From positions 710,499 to 774,498 of the forward strand of contig NZ_FPJO01000001.1 of assembly GCF_900119365.1 (NCBI RefSeq): 64,000 bases of DNA. Reading direction: 5' to 3'. The DNA comes from Streptomyces atratus. GTDB taxonomy: Bacteria; Actinomycetota; Actinomycetes; Streptomycetales; Streptomycetaceae. This document shows positions 59,166 to 64,000 of the stretch, one piece after another. The notes under the pieces are model-generated. The model was not told where the DNA came from and did not search any database. It saw only the letters and a list, made by a program, of their open reading frames with translations. A program made the position numbers and the translations under genes. The first letter of the stretch is position 1; the number at the start of each line of letters is the position of its first letter.

Positions 59166-60290
59166 TCAGGCGGGATGCCGGAAGCCGATCGTCGGGACCG
59201 CGCGGCGCAGCGGCCAGGGCCGGGCGGCGGCGGGCAGCAGTTCCTCCAGGAAGGCGTACCGCTGGAGCGCGGCCGGGTCCTGGTCGGCGAGGGTGCGGAT
59301 CTGCTGCCACCAGGCGGCGATCTCCGCCCAGCCCGGCGCCGACAGCGATCCGCCGAACTCCTGGACCGAGAGCGCCGCGGTCAGCCCGGCGAAGGCCAGC
59401 CGGTCGGCCAGCGGCCAGTCCGCCAGGGTGCCGGTGACGAAACCGGCGACGAAGACGTCGCCGGCACCGGTGGGGTCGAGCGCCTCGACCTCGATCGCGG
59501 GCACCTCGGCGCTCTCCCCGGTCGCCGAGTCCACCGCGTACGCGCCCTCCGCGCCCAGGGTGACCACGGCGAGCGGCACGCGCTCGGCCAGGGCGTGGGC
59601 GGCGGCGCGCGGGCAGTCGGTGCGGGTGTAGCGCATCGCCTCCTCGGCGTTGGGGAGGAAGGCCTGGCAGTGCTCCAGGTCGGCGAGGGCGTCCAGGTCC
59701 CAGCGGCCGGTCTCGTCCCAGCCGACGTCGGCGAAGATCCGGGCGCCGTTGCGGGCCGCGGTGGCGACCCATGGTTCGCTGCGGCCGGGGGCGAGCGAGG
59801 CGACGGCGGCGCGGGCGCGGGGCGGGCAGCGCGGGAAGGACGCTTCCCCGGCGAGGAGGGCGGCTCCGTGGGCGCCCTCGGGGCCGGGGGCCTCGTGGCC
59901 GTGCGAGACCATCGTCCGCTCGCCCTCGTACGCCATCGAGACGGTCACCGGCGAGTGCCAGCCGGGGACGGTGTGCGACATGGACAGGTCGATGCCCTCG
60001 CCCTGCTCCAGGGCGTCCCAGCAGTACTCCCCGTAGTGGTCGTCGCCGAAGGCCGCGGCCAGCGAGGTGTGCAGCCCCAGTCGCGCCAGGGCGGTGGCCA
60101 TGTTGGCGACGCCGCCGGGGCTGGAGCCCATGCCGCGGGCCCAGGACTCGGTGCCGCGCACCGGGGCGCTGTCCAGGCCGGTGAAGATGATGTCGAGGAA
60201 GACCGTGCCGGTGAGGAAGACGTCGCAGTCCGGGTCCTGCGGGGCGCGCAGCCCGTCCAGTGGGTCGATACCTGGAATGTCCGTGCTCAC
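59166..60290 (-). CDS. PfkB-family carbohydrate/nucleoside kinase
   Basis: A 374-residue ribokinase-fold enzyme starts at GTG 60290 after GGGGAG. The N-terminal PfkB signature is 'GSSPGGVANMATALARLG' and the C-terminal one 'DPTGAGDVFVAGFVTG', containing the catalytic Asp. It phosphorylates a sugar or sugar-like compound; the substrate cannot be told. A Crp-like site is 170 bases upstream and may serve this gene or the divergent MFS gene. Confidence 0.9.
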   Translation of the reverse strand: MSTDIPGIDPLDGLRAPQDPDCDVFLTGTVFLDIIFTGLDSAPVRGTESWARGMGSSPGGVANMATALARLGLHTSLAAAFGDDHYGEYCWDALEQGEGIDLSMSHTVPGWHSPVTVSMAYEGERTMVSHGHEAPGPEGAHGAALLAGEASFPRCPPRARAAVASLAPGRSEPWVATAARNGARIFADVGWDETGRWDLDALADLEHCQAFLPNAEEAMRYTRTDCPRAAAHALAERVPLAVVTLGAEGAYAVDSATGESAEVPAIEVEALDPTGAGDVFVAGFVTGTLADWPLADRLAFAGLTAALSVQEFGGSLSAPGWAEIAAWWQQIRTLADQDPAALQRYAFLEELLPAAARPWPLRRAVPTIGFRHPA

Positions 60291-60455
60291 CTTGCACTCC
60301 CCGGTCGTGGCAGATCCGGCCAGTGTGCCCGATTCACCGCCGCAACCGGAGGGTGCGCGCCGTCGGCGCGGGAAGGCCCGCCGCAGCGCCCCACATCCAG
60401 CCACTGACCTGCATAAACATGCGCTGCTACCCGTACCCCCGGAACGTAAACACAT

Positions 60456-60473
60456 AAGTGACCCAGATCACAC
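60456..60473. promoter_or_regulatory. Crp-like (cAMP receptor) binding site
   Basis: GTGA-N6-TCAC (60458-60471) with flanking A and A/C matches the Crp consensus core exactly. It sits in the 337-base divergent gap between the PfkB kinase and the MFS transporter. The gap holds no gene; it is more AT-rich than its surroundings. Confidence 0.55.
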
Positions 60474-60627
60474 GAGGGCGCCTTTCGGCCGGCTGGCCGC
60501 GGTTGATACAAATTGGCCCGCGAGCCCCTTCGGCGACGGTTGCCGACGAGTGGCCCGAATTCCCCGCATTTCCCGCTTTGCCCTCCCCTGCCTTCTCTGC
60601 CGTATCGGCATGTCTTCAGGAACGCCC

Positions 60628-61983
60628 ATGTCCTCGCGCCCTCGCGCCGCGTGGCCCCTGGTCGCCGTGTTCACCGCCGGTTACCTCGCCGCCTATCTGC
60701 TCCCCACCATCGTCGGGCGGCTCTCCGTCTGTCTCGGCCTCAGTACGGCGCAGTCCGGTCTGGTCGGCAGTGCCCTGCTGCTGAGTTCGGCGACCGCCGG
60801 GTTCACGCTGGCTGGCCGAGTCGAGACGTACGGGCCGCGGCGGCCGGCCCGGATCGGGCTGGTACTGGCCATGGCGGGGTACGGCTGCGCCGCCCTGGCC
60901 GGGTCGGTGCCGCTGGTGGTCATGGGCGCGATGATCGGCGGCTTCGGCTCCGGTACGGCGACCGCGGTGGCCGCCTCGGGCATCGCCGCCCAGCGCGATC
61001 CGCACCGGACCTCGTCGCTCGGGCTGCTCAGCGTCTCCGCGACGGCGGGCGCCCTCTATCTGACGATCCCGCACCTCGGCGGCGGCCACCGGCTGCCGTT
61101 CGCCTCGATCGCCCTGGTCGCCCTGGTCGTCTGGCCGGCCACCGCACGGCTCGGCGGCGCCGTGCCCGCCGGCCCCACCGCCCCGGCCGCCGCCCGGCTG
61201 CCGCACCGCCGTTCCGGTCTGGTGCTCGCGGGCGGCATGCTCGTCTGGTCCATGGCGCAGAACGCGCTGTGGGGCGTCAGCAGCCGGATCGGGGTGGACC
61301 GGGTCGGGCTCTCCGAGGTCACCATCGGCGCGGTGTTCGCCGCCGCGCTCGGCGCGGGTCTGCTCGGGGTGATGGGCGCCGGGGTGCTGGGCTCCAGGCT
61401 CGGCCGGGCGGTGCCGATCGGTCTGGGCACCGTGATCATCGCGGCGAGCATCGTGCTCAGCTCGTCGGCCGGGAGCCTCGGCCAGTTCGCGACCGGCGAG
61501 ATCCTCTGGAACACGGTCTACCCCGTGGTCCTGTCGTACCTGATCGGCCTGGCCGCCTCCCTGGACGTACGCGGCCGCTGGGCGGTCCTCGCAGGCTCCA
61601 CGTCCTCCGTCGGCGTGGCCTGCGGGCCGATGCTCGGCAGTGTGCTGTCCGAGCAGGCCGGCTACCCGGTCATGGGCCTGATCCTGGGCGCCCTCACCCT
61701 CCTGGTCGCGGCCCCGGTCACGGCCGTCGCCCTGCACACCGGTGGCCGCCCGCTGGTGCCGGGATCGGTGCGCCGCAGGGGCGGCGCCCCGGCCGCGCTG
61801 CTCGCCGTCACCACCGGAGCGGTGCCGGGCGCCGTGCCCAAGCTGGGCGCGCCCGAGCAGGCCGTCACGGAGATCAGCCTGCCCGTGCGCCGCAGGCGCC
61901 CGGTCCGGGGCGCGTTCCGGACGGCCGGCCCGGCGGGCGGGGCCGGTCAGTCGAACGCGTACGCCTCGACCTCGGACAGATAG
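60628..61983 (+). CDS. MFS transporter
   Basis: A 451-residue protein has about twelve hydrophobic segments, beginning 'WPLVAVFTAGYLAAYLLPTIVGRLS' (in parts). ATG 60628 is preferred (AGGAA eight bases upstream); ATG 60610 is in frame. It ends with a long basic cytoplasmic tail ('PVRRRRPVRGAFRT'). The substrate is unknown. Its last 37 bases overlap the convergent add gene. Confidence 0.83.
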   Translation: MSSRPRAAWPLVAVFTAGYLAAYLLPTIVGRLSVCLGLSTAQSGLVGSALLLSSATAGFTLAGRVETYGPRRPARIGLVLAMAGYGCAALAGSVPLVVMGAMIGGFGSGTATAVAASGIAAQRDPHRTSSLGLLSVSATAGALYLTIPHLGGGHRLPFASIALVALVVWPATARLGGAVPAGPTAPAAARLPHRRSGLVLAGGMLVWSMAQNALWGVSSRIGVDRVGLSEVTIGAVFAAALGAGLLGVMGAGVLGSRLGRAVPIGLGTVIIAASIVLSSSAGSLGQFATGEILWNTVYPVVLSYLIGLAASLDVRGRWAVLAGSTSSVGVACGPMLGSVLSEQAGYPVMGLILGALTLLVAAPVTAVALHTGGRPLVPGSVRRRGGAPAALLAVTTGAVPGAVPKLGAPEQAVTEISLPVRRRRPVRGAFRTAGPAGGAGQSNAYASTSDR

Positions 61984-62939
61984 CGCGCCCTGCGCTCCTC
62001 GTCGTGGTCGAGGAAGGCCGCCTCGAAGGAGTTGCGGGCCAGCGTGCGCAGCTGCTCCTGGTCCAGACCGAGCGCCTCGCGGACGGCGTGGAAGGTGTCC
62101 CCGACGTATCCGCCGAAGTAGGCGGGGTCGTCGGAGTTCACCGTGCAGAGCAGTCCGGCGGCCATCATGGCCCGCAGCGGGTGATCCTCCAGGGTGTCGA
62201 TGGCGCGCAGCCGTACGTTGGACAGCGGGCAGAGGGTGAGCGGCACCCGGTCCGCGACCAGCCGCTTCACCAGCTCCGGGTCCTCCATGCAGCGCAGCCC
62301 GTGGTCGATGCGCTCCACCCCGAGGACATCCAGGGCCTCCCGGATGTACTCGGGCGGGCCCTCCTCGCCGGCGTGCGCGACCTTGCGCAGCCCGAGCGCC
62401 GCGGCCGCCTCGTACACCTCGCGGAACTTGGCGGGCGGGTGGCCGACCTCCGCCGAGTCGAGGCCGACCGCGCTGATCCGGTGCAGATACGGCTTCGCCG
62501 CCTCCAGGGTCAAAAGCGCCGATTCGGCCGACTGGTCGCGCAGGAAGCACATGATCAGCTGGGTGGAGATGCCGTGCTTCTCCTCGCTGCGGTCCAGCGC
62601 CCGGCCGAGCCCCTCGACGACGGTGCCGATCGGGACTCCGCGGGCGGTGTGCGCCTGCGGGTCGAAGAAGATCTCCGCGTGCCGGACGCCCTGTGCGGCG
62701 GCGCGGGCGAGGTACGCGTCGGCGAGCTCCTCGAAGTCCTCCTCGGTCCGGAGCACCGCCATCAGCGCGTAGTACAGGTCCAGGAAGCTCTGCAGGTCCT
62801 CGAAGAGGTAGGCGGTGCGGAGCTCCTCGGTGTCGGCGTACGGCAGTTGCACGCCGTTGCGCCGGGCGAGCGCGAAGGCCAGTTCGGGTTCGAGGGTGCC
62901 TTCGATGTGGAGGTGGAGTTCGGCTTTGGGGAGGTGCAC
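61947..62939 (-). CDS. add: Adenosine deaminase family protein
   Basis: A 330-residue TIM-barrel deaminase. Metal ligands are in 'KAELHLHIEGT' and 'VAHAGEEGPPE', with the catalytic Glu/His in 'ERIDHGLRC' and the last Asp in 'VNSDDPAYF'. It removes the amino group of adenosine or adenine. The loop sequences ('PLTLCPLSNVRLRAI') are also found in fungal-type adenine deaminases, so the preferred substrate is uncertain. Start GTG 62939. Confidence 0.9.
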   Translation of the reverse strand: MHLPKAELHLHIEGTLEPELAFALARRNGVQLPYADTEELRTAYLFEDLQSFLDLYYALMAVLRTEEDFEELADAYLARAAAQGVRHAEIFFDPQAHTARGVPIGTVVEGLGRALDRSEEKHGISTQLIMCFLRDQSAESALLTLEAAKPYLHRISAVGLDSAEVGHPPAKFREVYEAAAALGLRKVAHAGEEGPPEYIREALDVLGVERIDHGLRCMEDPELVKRLVADRVPLTLCPLSNVRLRAIDTLEDHPLRAMMAAGLLCTVNSDDPAYFGGYVGDTFHAVREALGLDQEQLRTLARNSFEAAFLDHDEERRARYLSEVEAYAFD

Positions 62940-62987
62940 GGGTTTTTCACGCTCACAGACGGTGGTGCTGATGTGGTGCTGGTGTGT

Positions 62988-63896
62988 TCAGAGGTGCCGG
63001 GTGGGCACGCGGACCCGGCCGAGGTCCTGGGCGACGGTCAGTTCGCCCTCGTACCCCGCCGCGCGGGCCTGGGCCTCGAAGGCGGCCGGGTCGTCGTACC
63101 GCTGCGAGAAGTGCGTCAGCACGAGGTGCCGTACACCCGCGTCCCGGGCCACCCGGGCCGCCTGGCCGGCGGTCAGATGGCCGTGGTCGGTGGCGAGCCG
63201 TTCGTCCTCGTCCAGGAAGGTCGACTCGATGACCAGCAGGTCGCAGCCCTCGGCGAGCACATGCACGCCCTCGCAGAGCCTCGTGTCCATGATGAACGCG
63301 AACCGCTGGCCGCGCCTGCGCTCGGAGACGTCGTCGAGCGTGACGCCGCCGAGGGCGCCCTCGCGCTGGATCCGGCCGACGTCCGGGCCCTTGATGCCGT
63401 GCTCGGCGAGCTTCTCCGGCAGCATGCGCCGCCCGTCGGGCTCGACGAGCCGGTAGCCGAACGACTCGACGGGGTGCGAGAGCCGGTGGGCGCTGAGCGT
63501 GTACGCGTCGGTGGTGGCGAGCACCCCGTCGGCGTCGACCGGGGCCTCGGTCAGCTCGACGGACTCGCGGTAGGCGGTGGCGTACCGCAGCCGTTCGAAG
63601 AAGTGCTGCCCGCTCGCCGGGTAGTGCGCGGTGACCGGGTGCGGGACCTGGTCGAGGTTGATCCGCTGGATCACCCCGGCCAGGCCCAGCGAGTGGTCGC
63701 CGTGGAAGTGCGTGACGCAGATCCGGTCGATGTCGTGCGCGGCGACACCGGCCCGCAGCATCTGGCGCTGGGTGCCCTCACCGGGGTCGAAGAGGATGCC
63801 CTCGCCGTCCCAGCGCAGCAGATAGCCGTTGTGATTGCGGTGTCTGGTCGGGACCTGGCTGGCGGTGCCGAGGACCACGAGTTCGCGTACGGACAC
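62988..63896 (-). CDS. rnz: Ribonuclease Z
   Basis: A 302-residue metallo-beta-lactamase-fold nuclease for tRNA 3' maturation. '[13 protein letters not shown]' is the HxHxDH zinc motif. '[13 protein letters not shown]' and the conserved '[14 protein letters not shown]' and 'LTHFSQRY' follow in the RNase Z order. The start is GTG at 63896. Since CCA is not encoded by the tRNA genes here, RNase Z processing is required. Confidence 0.93.
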   Translation of the reverse strand: MSVRELVVLGTASQVPTRHRNHNGYLLRWDGEGILFDPGEGTQRQMLRAGVAAHDIDRICVTHFHGDHSLGLAGVIQRINLDQVPHPVTAHYPASGQHFFERLRYATAYRESVELTEAPVDADGVLATTDAYTLSAHRLSHPVESFGYRLVEPDGRRMLPEKLAEHGIKGPDVGRIQREGALGGVTLDDVSERRRGQRFAFIMDTRLCEGVHVLAEGCDLLVIESTFLDEDERLATDHGHLTAGQAARVARDAGVRHLVLTHFSQRYDDPAAFEAQARAAGYEGELTVAQDLGRVRVPTRHL

Positions 63897-63914
63897 GGTG
63901 TGCGACCGGCCGCT

Positions 63915-64000
63915 CTAGCCGGGGGGCCACTGCAGTCCGCGGCCGCCCAGGACGTGGGCGTGCGCGTGGAAGACGGTCTGGCCGGCGCCGGCGCCGGTGT
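63915..64000 (-). CDS. HIT family nucleotide-binding protein, 3' end only
   Basis: Only the last 28 codons are in the window. They read 'TGAGAGQTVFHAHAHVLGGRGLQWPPG' in parts and stop at TAG 63915. H-A-H-A-H-V is the histidine triad of HINT-type nucleotide hydrolases. It ends 19 bases before the rnz start, so the two may be co-transcribed. Confidence 0.85.
   Translation of the reverse strand, partial: TGAGAGQTVFHAHAHVLGGRGLQWPPG

Overview
The window is about 72% GC. It uses GTG and TTG starts freely, has strong third-position GC bias, and carries a gene order (matB, paired ABC exporters, hrdA, dnaG, dgt, ppdK, dusB, glyS, znuACB-zur, uppS, recO, leuA, era, ybeY, phoH, rnz) that I recognise from Streptomyces chromosomes. 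It looks like core chromosome of a Streptomyces species with a few small decayed or accessory patches. All assignments come from reading the sequence and from remembered families; no database search was run.

Layout. 0-9.2 kb: the 3' part of a GAF sensor kinase, an Lrp regulator, a NarK-type transporter, malonyl-CoA synthetase MatB overlapping a fused carboxyltransferase, and an MFS and an ABC exporter on the minus strand. 9.2-13.0 kb: a stand-alone gene for a tiny Gly/Tyr/Arg-rich protein, then a decayed patch with an Eis-like fragment and a frameshifted MMPL transporter, ending at a tRNA cluster (CAU, Asn, Asn). 13.7-27.4 kb: a YtxH protein, an FGGY sugar kinase, a two-gene ABC exporter, sigma factor HrdA, primase, a ferredoxin-reductase-like flavoprotein, dGTPase, a SanA-like protein, CutA, and a flavin reductase behind a SoxR-like operator. 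27.4-28.4 kb: remains of a peptide-binding protein gene. 28.4-30.8 kb: a repeat-rich surface protein with its class F-like sortase, and a TauE exporter. 30.8-40.5 kb: an SDR, a VOC protein, an HTH regulator, ppdK, dusB, a DHA2 exporter with a transporter remnant behind it, and DUF6243. 40.7-47.9 kb: glyS, then the zinc uptake operon znuACB with zur, then uppS, recO and a TerB-like protein. 48-51.8 kb: leuA behind a leucine leader peptide, then an M4 protease with its emfourin-type inhibitor gene. 51.8-64 kb: era, a DUF916/WxL-like secreted pair, a cytidine-deaminase-like gene, mmcQ, a CBS-domain membrane protein, ybeY, phoH, a PfkB kinase, an MFS transporter facing it across a Crp-like site, adenosine deaminase, RNase Z and the end of a HIT protein.

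How parts work together. ZnuA/C/B import zinc and Zur represses them; two 7-1-7 boxes overlap a promoter whose predicted start coincides with the znuA ATG. The M4 protease has no signal peptide, carries a protealysin-type propeptide motif and is followed by its likely inhibitor. The surface protein has a signal peptide, a hexapeptide-repeat stalk, an RPDTT motif, a membrane segment and an Arg tail, and lies next to a sortase, so it is the likely substrate even though it lacks LPXTG or LAXTG. leuA is probably controlled by attenuation through a 15-residue leader with four Leu codons in a row, three of them the rare CTT. The DUF916 and WxL-like pair probably forms a cell-surface complex.

The strongest leads for something undescribed are the noncanonical sortase/substrate pair, the Gly/Tyr/Arg-rich micro-protein with its own promoter and terminator, the actinobacterial DUF916/WxL-like pair, three copies of a GCTCAGATG motif between ppdK and dusB, and the overlapping inverted repeats upstream of leuA.
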